From: Diplodia intermedia
Lineage: Eukaryota > Ascomycota > Dothideomycetes > Botryosphaeriales > Botryosphaeriaceae
Direction of reading: 5' to 3'
Assembly: GCA_021495925.1 (NCBI GenBank)
Contig: JAKEKT010000111.1
Span: 1-64,000 of the forward strand
DNA length: 64,000 bases
Under the pieces are notes generated by a model that saw only the letters and a program-made list of their open reading frames with translations, did not search any database and was not told the DNA's origin. Position 1 is the first letter of the stretch; each line of letters opens with the position of its first letter. The position numbers and the translations under genes are program-made. Shown here one piece after another: positions 10,020 through 22,064 of this stretch.

Positions 10020-10793
10020 GGTGTTGAGCACCGGGGAGGCTCGCGATGTGCGGCGCTTGACCGTGACGTCTCCGGAGCGGGTGGACTATATCCAACGGCC
10101 TCTACTGCAAACGGCGAAGGAACGGAAACCGATAGGAGGGGCAGGAGAGGTGCGGCGGAGGGGGAAGAAACGTGAGGTAAGACGGAGGCGGCAGCGCGAG
10201 CGACGGGTGGATGAGGCGTTGCGACTTCGTCCGTGGTTTCGTCCGGTGCGTTTCGTCCGGACGCAAAGGTGAGTCAGCCCGCCTATCTCCGCCTCCCGTC
10301 TCGTCCACCGGGCTGGCCACGGGGCAGCCTCAAAGACGCAGCCTCTGCCGCTTCTTTGTTGAGCTTGCAGCAGCCTTCACACTCGGGCTTGAGCTCGGCT
10401 CGCGTTCGGACGCGTCGGACCTCCCGTGCGAGCGCGACACGTATTCGCGTTGGTAGGTACTTATCGATACGGCGGCGGCGGCAGCGATGCGCGAGCCCCC
10501 ATGACGTCGAGGCAGCCGCGCCGATCCGCGTTCCAGAGCGCTCGCCAGCTTCAGCACGGCGCAACAAAAGAGTCTGCACTGGCTTGCTGCCCGCTTCAAA
10601 CGCCTCGCTGCACCCCAATTCCCCCGTCCGCTCATGCCAGCCCCGTCGCCGCCCGCTTCCTCGCCTCCGCCAACCCCGCCGAAGCAGCGGAAGCGGAAAC
10701 CCGACCCCTTCCGCGAACTCGCCAGCACTCCCCTTCCGTCTCCGCTCGCCTCTCCAGGCTCGCCGGAGTCCTTTGCATCGCAGGGCAAAGACG
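10020..10793. promoter_or_regulatory. Shared divergent promoter region
   Basis: 774 bp between the start codons of the Zn2Cys6 gene (minus) and the small membrane protein (plus). GC-rich; the open frame running into 10794 from 10233 is Arg/Pro/Ser-rich low-complexity and looks like untranslated leader. No clear TATA box. Confidence 0.45.
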
Positions 10794-11327
10794 ATGAATC
10801 TGCCCTCAGAAAGGTCGGTACCGCTGCACCCCGATCAGGCCCAGAGCCAGGCGCCATCTGCTGACCTGCGGCACCATCAGCTTGTCCTGACGCCGTTCCT
10901 GTTTGCCTCGTTCATCATTTCGCTCTTCCTCGTCGACCGCCGCAGCCGTGCATATCGTCTGGCTGAGCACCCTGCACCACGCGGCTCGTCGTGGTTGACG
11001 TACTTCTCGCCATGGCAGTGGCTGGATCCTCAGCCGTACCCGTACCAGAACCCGACCAACTCGACATGGCAAGACGCCAACGCCGGCAAGGCCCAAGGGT
11101 CGGACGGCGGTATTTCTGGCGTCAACGGCCAGGCCGACCTAGACAGAGGCAAGCGGGCAGACAAGCAGTGGTTCATCGGCAAGAAGCACCGCAAGGTTGC
11201 AAGGCTGGAGTTCATGGAAGCCTTTGAGATGCGGGGGAGGATCATGCTCGCTTTGGGCGTTGCCTGGACCTTGGGCATCTTGGCCCTGCTGTGGTCCGCA
11301 AGGAGGCTGGTCCAAGTGCTGTGGTGA
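10794..11327 (+). CDS. Conserved-type small membrane protein, function unknown
   Basis: Single-exon reading of 177 residues starting MNLPSERSVPLHPDQ. Two hydrophobic segments are visible: one near residues 30-50 (VLTPFLFASFIISLFLV) and one near the C-terminus (IMLALGVAWTLGILALLW), separated by a polar, Gly/Asn-rich stretch and a basic block (GKKHRKVARLEFMEAFEMRGR). This suggests two membrane spans with a loop of about 100 residues. The ATG at 10794 was chosen because the frame upstream of it has low-complexity composition. I do not recognise the family and assign no function. Confidence 0.6.
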   Translation: MNLPSERSVPLHPDQAQSQAPSADLRHHQLVLTPFLFASFIISLFLVDRRSRAYRLAEHPAPRGSSWLTYFSPWQWLDPQPYPYQNPTNSTWQDANAGKAQGSDGGISGVNGQADLDRGKRADKQWFIGKKHRKVARLEFMEAFEMRGRIMLALGVAWTLGILALLWSARRLVQVLW

Positions 11328-12035
11328 AACCGAGCCGGGGACAAGCTCTCCCGCCAGGCCCCGGCCCGAAGATGACCTACGATTACATCCCGGCCCGGCC
11401 ACCCTGCGCCCCGACCGCCTCGAGAGGCTGCGGCATCCCGTCCGAAACAGCTTCCTGTGGCTGCTGAAGCCATGTACCTCAGCTCCGGCCTGACCATCCT
11501 TTCCATGCCGACAATGTCTGCACCCTTGCTTCCAGCTCCCTATCAAGAAACACCGATGCATTCACAGCGCTCCAAGACGTCCTTCAGGCCAAGGTCGTTA
11601 GCATATGCCGCGGTATGGTGCCGTATGGACTTTGACCTGTTCCGCGACCGCAGCGCACTCCGACCAACCTTGCATGAGTCATGCGGCGCAAGTGCGACCG
11701 ACGTCCAAACTCAAACAGCAACAACTTCTAAAATTCCGCGCTCCCAACGTCACTTCCTCCCGCGCTCCCAACGTTACTTCCTCCCGCGCCTCAGAACGCG
11801 ATCAAGCCCTCGATACACTCACCTCCTGCAGAACATCACACTACATTGCCATATTGTCTCACCCAACTTCACCACCTCACGTTGACCAACCGCCACAGAA
11901 TTTTCTTCCCCCATCGCCACACACCAAATCCATCACGTAACACACATCCAGACATCTTCTTATTCCACCGCCATCATTCTCCGACTCGCACCTCTCCGCG
12001 CAGCAGCAGCAGTGGTCTCCTTAGCAGGCCGTAAC
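11328..12035. other. Intergenic, TPT1 upstream region
   Basis: 708 bp between two plus-strand genes. It contains a 24-bp direct duplication at 11737-11784 and a CA/CT-rich stretch just before the TPT1 start. No coding signal. Confidence 0.5.
11737..11784. repeat. 24-bp tandem duplication upstream of TPT1
   Basis: Two adjacent copies of a 24-bp unit beginning CGCGCTCCCAACGT, differing at one base (C/T); a partial third copy may follow. It lies about 250-300 bp before the TPT1 start codon. Confidence 0.85.
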
Positions 12036-13229
12036 ATGTCTTCTTCTCGTGGCGGTGGTAGAGGAAGAGGTAGAGGTGGAGGAAGAGGCGGCGGCCCGCT
12101 GCCGAGGGACGTGCAGGTGTCGAAGAAGATGAGCAGGATACTGCGGCATTCGGCCGAGGATGAAGGGTTGAAGCTAGGGGCTGGGGGGTATGTGTCGGTG
12201 GCGGAGTTGGTATGTTTGATGGCTTTTTCCTTGTTGATTCTGCTTTTACTTCCACTTCGTTTGCTGGATCCTACGCTGTTGGTTCTTTCAGCGGCGCTGC
12301 TGCCTTCCTCTCTCTCTTCCCCCCCCTCTCTCTCTCTCACACACACACACACATACTTCTCGTCTAGAAGCACACGCATATGCTTCGGGCTCGGCCTTCC
12401 TCTTTTCCTCTTACCTTATACACCGCCTCCTTACTAACACCCTCCTAAAAAGCTCCAAACCAACACCATGAAATCGCTCAAAGTCACCTTCCCGGAAATC
12501 CGCGCCATCGTCTCGACAAACGACAAGCAACGCTTCTCCCTCATCCCCATCTCCGACACCTCCGACACCACCGCCACACCAGATCCCGCCAACCCCGCCC
12601 ATGACTCCTCCTCCGACCCCTCCGCCTTCCTCATCCGCGCCAATCAGGGCCATAGCATGTCCTCGGTCGCCAGCGAGGGGCTCCTCACGCCCCTAACGCT
12701 CTCGACGAGCGACCTTCCGCCGCTCTGCGTACACGGCACCACCGCCGTCGCGTGGCCCGCGATCCTCGCCGCGGGCGGCCTCAGGCCGATGGGGAGGAAC
12801 CACGTGCATCTGGCGGCGGGGCTGCCGAAGGGGTTTGCGAGGGTTGAGGAGGACGGCGGCGATGTTACTACTGCTCAAGAGGAGAAGACGGTGCAACCGC
12901 CGCCCGTCATTTCGGGCATGCGCAACTCGTCGCGCGTGCTGGTCTACGTCGATCTACGCAAGGCGTTAGAGGCGGGCGTGCCGTTTTGGCGGAGCGCGAA
13001 CGGGGTCGTTTTAACTGAGGGTGATAAGGAGAGGGGCGGTTTGCTGAGCGTCGAGTTTTTCGAGAGGGTGGAGGATCGTAAGACGGGGAGGGTGGTGGTG
13101 AGGGATGGGATCGTCGTGGGGGATGGCGGGGTGGAGGCGATGAAGGGGGATGGGGCTGCGGGCGGTGGTGGGAGGGGTGGCCGGGGCGGAGGCGGAAGGG
13201 GCAGGGGTGGGGCTTCGGAGGCGGTTTGA
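12036..13229 (+). CDS. TPT1: tRNA 2'-phosphotransferase
   Basis: Removes the splice-junction 2'-phosphate from ligated tRNA, passing it to NAD+; the last step of fungal tRNA splicing. Two exons, 12036-12209 and 12453-13229, 316 residues. Exon 1 has an Arg/Gly-rich start and then SRILRHSAEDEGLKLGAGGY, the N-terminal winged-helix block. Exon 2 has FLIRANQGHS and CVHGTT..AW..ILAAGGLRPMGRNHVHLA, the conserved NAD-binding half of the Tpt1/KptA family, then a GMRNSSRVLVYVDL segment. The 243-bp intron has a GTATGT donor, a TACTAAC branch point at 12433 and an internal CT/CA repeat. The Gly/Arg-rich C-terminus is RGG-like and probably RNA-binding (inference). Confidence 0.93.
12306..12354 (+). repeat. 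CT/CA simple repeat inside the TPT1 intron
   Basis: A pyrimidine run of CT units passing into about eight CA units, entirely within the intron and upstream of its branch point. Confidence 0.85.
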
Positions 13230-13617
13230 TCGGGGGGCATGCGGTTGGGCGAGGCAAGTTTATGGAGATGTCTATTTCGGATTGGAGGAGACTAGCACGG
13301 CAGGTGAAAAGAAATTGCCCGCCACAGTAGCACGCATATTTATTTTGACTCTAATGCAAACCATGTGGACACTCACTTATCTCAATGTCGCCATCGTTTC
13401 AGGCGGACATCATCCACGTTTTCTCGTAGGAGATAGATCTTCAATCCCACAAGTGTGAATTGGGGAAGATTTGGCCCCCCATTCCCGTGCGTGAGCAGTC
13501 AAGAAGATTGTTCAGGTGCAGATGTACGTTCCAAAGCTGTATATGATTTCCACCTACTTCACGTGTCGATATACCCAACGAACAGCTGCTTCAATGCCCA
13601 CGAGTGGTATCTTCCGT
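13230..13617. other. Convergent 3' ends of TPT1 and the MFS permease
   Basis: 388 bp between two stop codons facing each other. AT content is higher than in the flanking genes, as expected for 3' untranslated DNA. No coding signal. Confidence 0.5.
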
Positions 13618-15788
13618 TCACAAAACGTACATGAAGTCCGGCCTCATATCTCCCAACAGCTCAATCTCCTCCTCGCTCTTACCCTCGACCCAGATGTCGC
13701 GTTCGCCACGGCGCCTGCGGGAGTTCTCGCGGCGCAGGGCGAGATGCGTGGCGATGCTACCTAGTAGCAAGAAGGCGACGAGGTAAGCAAGCACGACGCC
13801 GTGGCCGACGAGGTAGCGAGGGCGATCCTGCTGCCTGTATATGTTACTGCTGACGACGCCGTTAAGGTTTCCCCATCCGATAACGAAGCCGATAGTTATG
13901 CCGCGCTTGTAGACGCCCTCGACGTTGTTGGACGCCCACGATATGGTGTTGGAGATGCACGGGTAGATGCCTGCCGCGCCTAGAAAAGTGCCCGCATACT
14001 TCACGGCGGGCGACGTCGAGCCCAGCAGCATGCTGAATCCTATGATTCCGAGAAAGGAGATGCCAATATTGCAGTAGCCGCGCAAGCGAGTGCGATCTGC
14101 CAGCCAACCGACGGCGACGGTGAGGATAGCTGCTACCGCGTAGGGCGGTACAGAAAGGAGATTGGCCGTTGTGCTGGCGTAGCCCTGTTTATCATGGGCT
14201 TACTGTTAGCGGCATCGACCCATGTGGCTGCGGGTAGAAAGTGGCGACGCACCAGCTCATTGATGATGGTTGGTAGGAAGAGCGAAAAGGCGTACAGAGC
14301 GCCGTCGCATCCCATATAGATGATGGCAAACGCGTAGGTCTTCCAGTCCATGACGGATGCCCAGAAGTAATCCATCTTAAACTCCTCGTGCTCCGCGCTG
14401 CTCTGCTTGTCCGCCTTGAGCCGCCGGATCACACGCGCTCGGTCTTCCGGCGACAGAAACTTGGCGTCGTCGGGAAAGTCGTGCACCATCCAAAACGAGA
14501 GGCCCCCTACTAGGATCGTAGCTAGCCCCTGATGCAAAAGTGAGCCGGGTTCTGCATGCTCACAGAACACACTACTACGACTTACCTCAAGAATGAAGAT
14601 CCACGCCCAACCGGGCTTTCCACCAACGCCTCCCATCTGCGCTATTGCAGCAGCTAGCAGTCCACCGAACGAGCCGGCCAACGCGGCGGCCGAGAAAAAG
14701 ATGGCAGCACGAACCCCAAGTTCAGCTCTCCGATAAAAACAGCTTAAATAATAGTTTATGCCGGGAAAGAGACCAGCCTCGGCCAGACCAAGGAAAAAGC
14801 GGGCGGTAGCGAGTCCCGCAAAATTGTGAACCCTAAAGAGTTGGTATTAGCTATTGTTCGATCGGTTCTATGTAGTGGGTGGTTGTGAAATTGCCGCCAT
14901 GCAGCAAGAATTCTCTAGTATGCTGGTATCTTCCAGTCTCTTCGCCACTTTGGAGCGCGTAGATATGGACGGGTGGCAGCTGGACAAGATGTCTTCATGA
15001 ATGAAGACGCGGGAAGTGAATCACTGATGAGAAAAAGAGGTCAAGGGAGTCTTACAATCCCATCGCTGTCATACAAATTCCCCACAGGAACATGATGGTC
15101 GGCAGGAAGACGCTTGGCCGCATGCGTTTCAACAGGACATTGGTAAGGGGCTCGGCAAGCGAGTACGAGATGAAGAAGATGGATAACGAGGCATTGTACT
15201 GGCCGTTGGTCATGCCCAGGTCATCCTGGAGCCCGTCGATCTTTGCGTTCCCTATCAGCGACGGCATCGGGGTTAGCGTCATCCGCCCCGATTCCGATCT
15301 GACGGGCGAGGGTTTGCAATAAACGCTTACCGATGTTTGTGCGGTCAAGGAAGGAAATCAGGTAAAGGAAAGACAGCTACAAGACGGAATGTCAGCTGCA
15401 AATGGTACAACAGCACAGCAAGTCCCCAAGCGGTAGTCAGGTACGCGACGAGCAATGAGTCCCAGAAACACTCGCGCAACAAGTCGGGCATGTGTGCATA
15501 CCCAGGGAATCAATTTCAGGTCTAGCTTCCACAGCAATTTACGATCCTACGCCATTGTACATCTGGTCAGCACTCTTTGGTTGGACCAAAATAGCAAGAA
15601 CAGAGCAGTAGGAGGCGGAGACAAAAGGTACGTACGATAGCAGCACGTTCCTCGTCGCTCAATCCGGCGTCGGGGTCCGGAGGCAAGCCATCAACGGCGA
15701 CGGTGGCTGGCTCGAACTCGCCAGGCTCGACACCAAGCTTTTTCTCATCGTCGGACGGAATGCTGGGCGGCTTCGCGGCGCCAGGCAT
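13618..15788 (-). CDS. MFS permease of the Dal5/Tna1 (anion:cation symporter) type
   Basis: Predicted 12-span plasma-membrane transporter, 509 residues from seven exons: 15788-15636, 15546-15502, 15376-15331, 15251-15056, 14832-14586, 14528-14253 and 14184-13618. Phases agree across all joins. Recognition points are KLDLKLIPW before the first span, SFLDRTNIGNAKIDGL (the signature after span 1 in this family), GLAEAGLFPGINYYLSCFY and PSVFLPTIMFLWG. The family carries small anionic substrates such as allantoate, nicotinate or vitamins; the substrate here cannot be told from sequence. The start is MPGAAKPP; an in-frame ATG at 15857 would add 23 residues. Two exons are only 45-46 bp, so automated models may miss them. 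Confidence 0.9.
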
Positions 15789-17127
15789 GTTTTCGGGAGT
15801 CTTCGCCCTGGTCTGCAGCTTCGAAGGAAAGCAGTTGCGTGTGGTGGAAATGCCCACTGAAGCGACGAGGTGCGGAGAGGGCAGCTGGTCGAGGTCAAAG
15901 GCACCGGTGGCGCGGAGGACAGAGGCGAAGGGAAGCGTTGGGGAGGGTTGTCGTGCATTAATACAACGGGCAGGCTGGAAACCGTTTCCCTGGGGCGGTG
16001 ACGGGTCGTGCTATTGGACGTGGTCCAGCAAGAGCAGAGGCAGTGGGCTCCACAAGGGATGGATGCGGCATGACAAAGGACATGCAGTGGGAGCCGGGGG
16101 GGAGGAGGAGCAGCGAGCAGCGAGAGGTCGTTATCACGCGCACCCTGCCGGTTGTTGCTCGAGCCGGCAGAAGATGTCCACACACAGCTAGAGGCAGCGA
16201 GTAACAATCCCCACAGATGGCTGCGGAGTCGTGGAGGAGAGGAAACTCGTCGCTCGGCGGGCGCGCTAGCTGGCCCGCGCGTCTGGGGTTGGACCGCGTG
16301 CAAGGCGGGGAGGAGAGTTGACGACGGAGGCTTGCTAGTCGAGCGCTTGGCACCGCCGGATGATGACACGACGGCCGCCGCTCCATCGATGCCCAGGCTG
16401 CGACTGCGCTTTACCCGAGGTCGATGCCGAGCAATGGGTGACGACGCAGTCAGCAGCCGGCCGGTATGGGCTCGGGCAGAAGGACGGGACGCCCCGCCGT
16501 GAGACTGGAGTGCGGAAGAGAAACGCGGGGGCGTCGTGGGGGGCGGCTCGGGCGTGTTTGCCCCATGCGTCGGTCCATTGCCGCCCCGACACAGGCGGTG
16601 GGCAATCAGCTGAGCTTGGCTCCACTCACACACAAGCGTCAAATTTCTCCTCCCTCCTCTCTCCCCGGCTTGAACCCGCTAGGCCAGTCCTGTGCTTGGC
16701 CTGCTTACCTTGAAAGCACACCCCCCTTGCCGTCCAATGTGTGCTCAACTCCGCCGCCTCTGCATCCGCCGTTTTCATCCGGATGATGTCTTGCATGCCC
16801 ACGATTTAACCGCCGAAAGCTCCTCTTATATGATACCCGCGGCTTTCCTGTGAATCGCCGACTCCTCTTCTTGCCTCGACCCCCCTCCGATGTATGCTCG
16901 TCAAACAGTCGCGCTGGCTCGCTTCCGTCGAGAGCAGGGGAACCATGGGAAGGCAGTGCTTCAATCATTCGGTCTAGGAGATGTCTTCGTCTAGGATATA
17001 CAGCGCACGTCCTTCCTCTAACCTTGCAGTGTTCTTGTGCTTCACGCAAATTTCCCAGCACTGAACCACTCACCGGTATCTTCGGCCCGCTTTCGGAACT
17101 CCGCCTCCGGCCCTGGCCCTTCCGCGT
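15789..17127. other. Intergenic, upstream of the MFS permease
   Basis: 1.34 kb. Long overlapping open frames exist on both strands but are Pro/Ser/Arg-rich artefacts of GC-rich DNA, with no recognisable domain. Probably leader, promoter and the GPD1 3' end. Confidence 0.45.
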
Positions 17128-18550
17128 CTAGTCCTTCGGCTCAATCAGATCAGGGATGTCCTCGGCCTTTACGTTGCCCTCGAGGATATCTGTATCCTCG
17201 TGTAAGTCAACTGCCACCATACCGCAAGAGCCTCGGAGCTCGTGAAAAGGGAGCACGGGAACTTACTGTAGACAGCCGTGAAGAGAGGGAACTCATCCAC
17301 CATGTCTTGGCCCTTCAGGAATGAGTGCACCTCGTACGCCGTGCTGGTACCCTGCAGTTTCTGGCCGTTCAACTCCGCCTTCTCGACGTCCTCAACGCTC
17401 ATGCCCCGCTCGATCGCAAGCTTCGCACAACGGAAATTACGACCACCCATGCAGCTGGTCACCACGTCGGCCATACCGCAGCTCTCCTCGGTGAAGGTCG
17501 ACGTCCTGCAGCTCGATGAGAAGAAGTTGGTGCCAAACTTGACCATCTCCAGCAGGCCCACGCGCATTACAGCAGCCTTTGCGTTGTCTCCCCATCCCAG
17601 GCCGTCCACGAAACCGGCCGCAAGCGCGACCACGTTCTTCAGCGCACCACCAAGGGAAACGCCCGCCACATCCGAGACCATGCGCACGTGGAAGTACGGC
17701 CGGTGAAACAGCTTCTTGACGTTCTCGTGGCTTAGCGCCGGGTAGTCGATGGGAAGAGGGCGGAGCACCACGGAACGCTCGCCAGGAGACCCGTTGTTGG
17801 GAGCAACGAGGTCGGTCGTGGACTCGGACGGCGAGGGCGTGGGCGAGGGCTGCCTCGAGTCGATCGGCGGCGGATCGTACGCCACCGTCGTCTCCGAGTA
17901 CTTCTCCTGCGCGATTTCGGTTGCGATGTTGGCGCCCGACAGCGCGCCGCAGTAGATGCCCAGGCGTTGGCCGATGGACTCGGAGAAGAGCTGGATGCCC
18001 TTGTCCGACACATCGACACCCTTGGTGCAGCTAATGCCGCGTGCGTACGGGAGGATCTTGCCCTTGAGCCGATCGCAGATGCGCGCGATGAACTGGTGCG
18101 GGATGACGAAGACCAGGAGAGTGCTGTCGCGCGCTGCGGCGTCCAGCGATGGGTTCGCAATGACGTTGGCTGGTAGTGTGATGTTGGGTAGGTACTTCAC
18201 GTTCTCATGCAGGTCGTTGATCACCTTGGAAAGCTTCTGCGCACCCTGGCACAGCGAGTTGCCGGCGTCGTAGTGCCGCGACTTCTTGTCGATGACCACT
18301 TCCTCCTCGTAGACCCACATCTGGACCTCCTCCTCGAAAAGCTGCGGGTGCGCCTTGACATTCTCGGCGACAATCTTGGCCATGGTGGTGCCCCTGCGGC
18401 GCGGAATCGCGAGATTGCTAACGTCAGCCAATTGTACGTCTGCTTCGCTCTGATAGCCAGGGCGCTGGAGGAACCAGGAGCGGCCCACCAGTTTCCCGAT
18501 CCCACGATCGTCACCTTGTGCTTCTTGGTCGCGCTGCCCAGAGTCGCCAT
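17128..18550 (-). CDS. GPD1: NAD-dependent glycerol-3-phosphate dehydrogenase
   Basis: Reduces dihydroxyacetone phosphate to glycerol 3-phosphate in the cytosol, feeding glycerol (osmolyte) and lipid synthesis. Three exons, 18550-18489, 18393-17267 and 17210-17128, 423 residues. The Rossmann motif is GSGNWG at residues 17-22, with the Trp codon split by intron 1. Further blocks are VFVIPHQFI, SCTKGVDV, CGALSGANIA and VSLGGALKNVVALAAGFVDG with the substrate-binding Lys. The protein has a Pro/Ser-rich insert of about 45 residues (DPPPIDSRQPSPTPSPSES onward) before HRPYFHVR; such inserts are known in filamentous fungal homologues. The last exon ends DIPDLIEPKD. In yeast the orthologue is HOG-regulated; nothing in this promoter proves that here. 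Confidence 0.95.
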
Positions 18551-19414
18551 GGTTGTTCGCGGGCGGAGATGATGGTTGGGCGCAGGAGCTGCGGGGGCGG
18601 ATGCCGAGGTCGACAGGTGGGCGGAGAGAGACCGCAGGCGACGTTTGGCGGCAGCCAAGCCTGAGGAAGCCGGGAGAGACCTGATCGTGTGCGCTGTTAG
18701 GACCCGCGCGGTATGGAGGCAGAGAGCAATAGTGGTAGGGCTCTGAACATTAACGTGCGTGCAGGCAGGTGCGGTGGCCAAGAGCTGTTGGCGTGAGGAT
18801 TGGGGTGCTAAATCCGTTGAAGGCTGGCTCCTGGAACGGTTGAACAAGAGTGACGTTGCGCGGGCACAGGGTTGGTAGGTAGGTAGCAGGGAACTTCTTA
18901 TCGATACGTCGGCTGCCAATTTTTCTCGGCCGTGAACGCTTTGCACGTGAACGGACCTTCGTCCGACGGCGGCGGTGAGGGCGAGGATCCGCGGCTGCCA
19001 GGGGAACCCACGGTCAACGCCAATCAGGTTGGGGGATGCGCTGCTCGAGATCAGCAGGCTCCGCGACATGCCTAATGCAGAGGAAACATCACCTGGCGAA
19101 TCCGTTGGGCGCCGCCGCCTGCTGCTGCCACCCGCCCGCTACCGGAACCGCGGCCGCGCAAAGCTTGATTGCGATCGCTACCTACACCATCACCACGACA
19201 CCCAGGAACCGCCACGAGGCCGGGGACACAGTCAATTAAGGATGCTAAAATACGCTTCAAGGAAACAATGTGCTCCGTATCTTCATTACCTACGTGTAAC
19301 ACCACTCGTTGCTTTTGCAAAAACATGGGGAATTAAAAAGAAGACCAAACACCTCCACCCGTAACCGGCCGTCTGGCATACGACCCAACTCCCACCACCT
19401 CATGCCTCATCCGC
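18551..19414. promoter_or_regulatory. GPD1 upstream region
   Basis: 864 bp between the GPD1 start and the stop of the DUF7707 gene, both on the minus strand. No gene seen. A single AGGGG (STRE-like) lies at 19000-19004, too weak alone to call a site. Confidence 0.4.
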
Positions 19415-20115
19415 CTACAGAGCGAAACCGAAAGCCGCCAGCAGACCAGCGACCAGCGCGCCGGAGCCGTACGTCTTGGCAAAAGCGATACCGGCGCTGG
19501 CCGCCGTGGTCGTCGCGGCGGCGCTCGAGCCGGAGGCGCTACCCGACGCACCACTGGTCGAGGAAGGCGTGGCCGAGGCCGAAGAGCTGCTCGAGGCGCT
19601 GACTTGAGACGTGACGTTCTTCGATCCGCAAACAACCGACTGGCAGGCAGCCTGGCCAACGGCGTCGTCGGGGTGGTTGGAGGTGCACTGTGCAACGGCG
19701 TACTGGCACTCAAGCGACGGCAACGTCTGCTCGAAGTCGGACACGTTGAAGTTGGCGATGACCGGGTCGCAAGTGCAGTTGTAGGTGAGAGTGTTCTGAT
19801 CAGAAAGATGCGGTCAGCAATCCCGGCTCACGATCGGCGTTTTGGGCCTTTGGGCCACCTGGTGGGCCGAGCACGCGCGGCTAGCCTTCGAAGACTTACA
19901 ATATCGCAGGTGTTGTTCGAGGTGCTGCCGCCACAGAGGGTCGGGCATGACTGCAGCTGAGCACGGCACCACGTGTTGCGGTCAGCCGCGGGGACACTGC
20001 TGGGCTCCGAGACAGTGGACGCAGCCGTGGCGGAAGCCGAGCCGGCGCTGCTCTGGGCGGCGGCAAAGCCGGAGAGGGCCGAGACGGCGACGAGAGAAAA
20101 GGTGGTGAAGCGCAT
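19415..20115 (-). CDS. DUF7707 secreted, GPI-anchored surface protein
   Basis: Predicted cell-surface protein of 198 residues from two exons (20115-19900 and 19795-19415). Signal peptide MRFTTFSLVAVSALSGFAAA, then a Ser/Ala spacer, then a Cys-rich domain: WCRAQLQSCPTLCGG, TSNNTCDI, LTYNCTCDP, FEQTLPSLECQYAVAQC, HPDDAVGQAACQSVVCG. That spacing matches the fungal DUF7707 family. The rest is Ser/Thr/Ala-rich and ends in a hydrophobic tail (SGALVAGLLAAFGFAL) fit for GPI attachment. Biological role unknown; such proteins are usually abundant wall components. The intron donor is GTAAGT and the acceptor TCAG. Confidence 0.85.
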
Positions 20116-22064
20116 CGTGACGGCTGGTGGATTGCGTGGGTAACTGGAGCGGTGCGGAGAAGATATGTTGCAACAGCGATAATCAATGCCTGCGGTCGGG
20201 AGGAGAGGTTAGCAGGTGACGACGCAAGGTGGCGTGGCGTCGTGACGACGGGGGCGGGAAGGGAATGACGGACCTGCAATTGAAGATGCTAGACGCGCGG
20301 AGCAACAGCAAGCTGTGGCGGGCGGGCGGCTGAGAGTGCGGATGAACTGGTGGTGGTGGAGAGAGAAGCAGAAGAATCTGTTGACACGCGCCGGGGTGGG
20401 CTGCTTAAATGAGTTCCGGACGGCTTCAATCTCCCCGGGGACGGCGGGTGCAAACAAGAAAGCATCACAGATCAGAAAGAGCTAGCGGGGCGGCCAAGGC
20501 GCAACATGGAAGCGGCGCGCGCGATAAGTCGAGAAAGCGCGCTGCGAGGCGGGTGGGCAGCCAGCATTGGAACAGCAGGACGAGCGCACGCTATGCCTGC
20601 CCGTGGCACTAGCCGTGCCTACCGCGATACCGAGCTGCGCTGTGCTGTGCTGTTGCCACCGCCGCGGCCCTTTCTGCACCCGGCAGGAGGTGGTGAGTCT
20701 GTGCTGGCCGCTCCCTTTCGACCTCCCCCATGCGCCTGCCCGCTTGGCCTCGTCTCAGACACGCCTCGCAGCGCGGACGGGGCCGGCGTCATTGCGCGGC
20801 GCACTCTTTCGGCGTAACTGTACGAGGCCGTCGGCTCGGCTCGACTCGACTATCAGCTACGCAGCAGCGGCCACTCTGCGCAGCCAATGGGGGGCCGTAC
20901 GCAGGCAAAATCGACGACAACCGACTCAGCGCGGCGGTTGCAGGGGACAAGCAACCCGCCTCCCTCAGATTGAACGCTCTCAGCAGATAGATTGGCACGC
21001 CGTTGGCCACTCCTGGTCGGGTGCAACGGTTCGTGCCTCACCCAGCTCCCCTGCCTTCGGGCTGATTGCGCCCTTTGCATCAAGCCCGACGCTCGCCCCT
21101 CGCGCTTCGCGTGCAAGACCTCGGGCAATATTTCAGCGCCGGCGAGGGACGGGCGAAGCGGAAGCCAGCAGTGGGTCGCGGCGGAGGCGATCTCTGATCA
21201 GTCGAGCGCACTGTCGCGAGAGAGCCATCACCGCCAGAAACTCATGCGGTGGGGTCGCCCGTACCGCCGGCGCGGTTGCCAGCTGCTGAGGCCGCGGCAG
21301 CTGCCCGTCCACCCGTCTACCGCTGCCCACCATTATTATTTCCGCGGCGCGTCCTTTTCCCCTCCATCTGCTGTTTCAGCGCGCGGGCCAGCTCAGACCG
21401 GCCACTCACGGCCGCTGCCGACGTCCTGCCGCTCCGCACGGAACCCAAACGCCGCCTGTGCCGGCCATGGGTTTCTTACTATAGCCGGTTAGACTGCCGC
21501 TAGGTGACCGGGTTACTGCCGAGCGGAAGGCGTTGGCGCGGAGTCCAGCGCGGGAGCTGACGCGGTGGCACGCGGCCTCACGACGCGACCTGTGGAGGGT
21601 GTCGCGACGCCCACGACAGCTTCTCCACCCTATGTACTTCTCTCGAGGGTTTGTTGCCCTATGCATTTCCGCGCGGCATGTTCCTCGCCTTCGCGCCGGC
21701 CCCTGGAGGCGATCACGCACATATCGAAGTATGTGCCCTCGGACATCGCCCTGGGACGGCGTGCTCTTGCCGAGACGCATAGGGTCTGGTATCAGCCCAA
21801 AGCCGAGTCAATAGCACGAGCTTGGTCATTGGATTTCGCACGGTGCAATATTCTATAGGCTGAGGAGGCCGCCTCTGCGGGCTTGACAGACGCCTCCCCT
21901 TTGCTAGCGGAATGCCGTGGCCGTGGGCTAAAATGGAGCCGGCGAAAAGGAGTCGAATTAAGCAGTCTCCTGCTAGAAATAGGAACCCCGCATTGTGCAA
22001 GTCCTGGCATGAGATCATACAGAGTGTAAAGGCGTGTGAAGCTAAGACCACTGAAAATTGAAAA
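20116..22064. other. Long intergenic region upstream of the DUF7707 gene
   Basis: 1.95 kb with overlapping frames on both strands (the longest, 20567-21289 plus, 240 residues) whose composition is Ala/Arg/Ser/Pro and which show no domain, signal or splice logic. I see promoter and leader DNA only, and no tRNA-like T-loop. Confidence 0.45.

Noticed and set aside
10233..10793. Long N-terminal extension of the small membrane protein from an upstream ATG
   Set aside because: The added 187 residues are Arg/Pro/Ser low complexity typical of GC-rich leader DNA, and the ATG at 10794 starts the compact protein.
15659..16642. 327-codon minus frame
   Set aside because: It overlaps exon 1 of the MFS permease in another frame and otherwise lies in its upstream region; Pro/Ser/Arg composition and no domain.
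18221..19069. 282-codon minus frame over GPD1 exon 1
   Set aside because: Only the MATLGSATKKHKVTIVGSGNW part is real (GPD1 exon 1); the rest is leader and frame-shifted shadow.
20567..21289. 240-codon plus frame
   Set aside because: No domain, no codon bias and overlapped by frames on the other strand; treated as intergenic.
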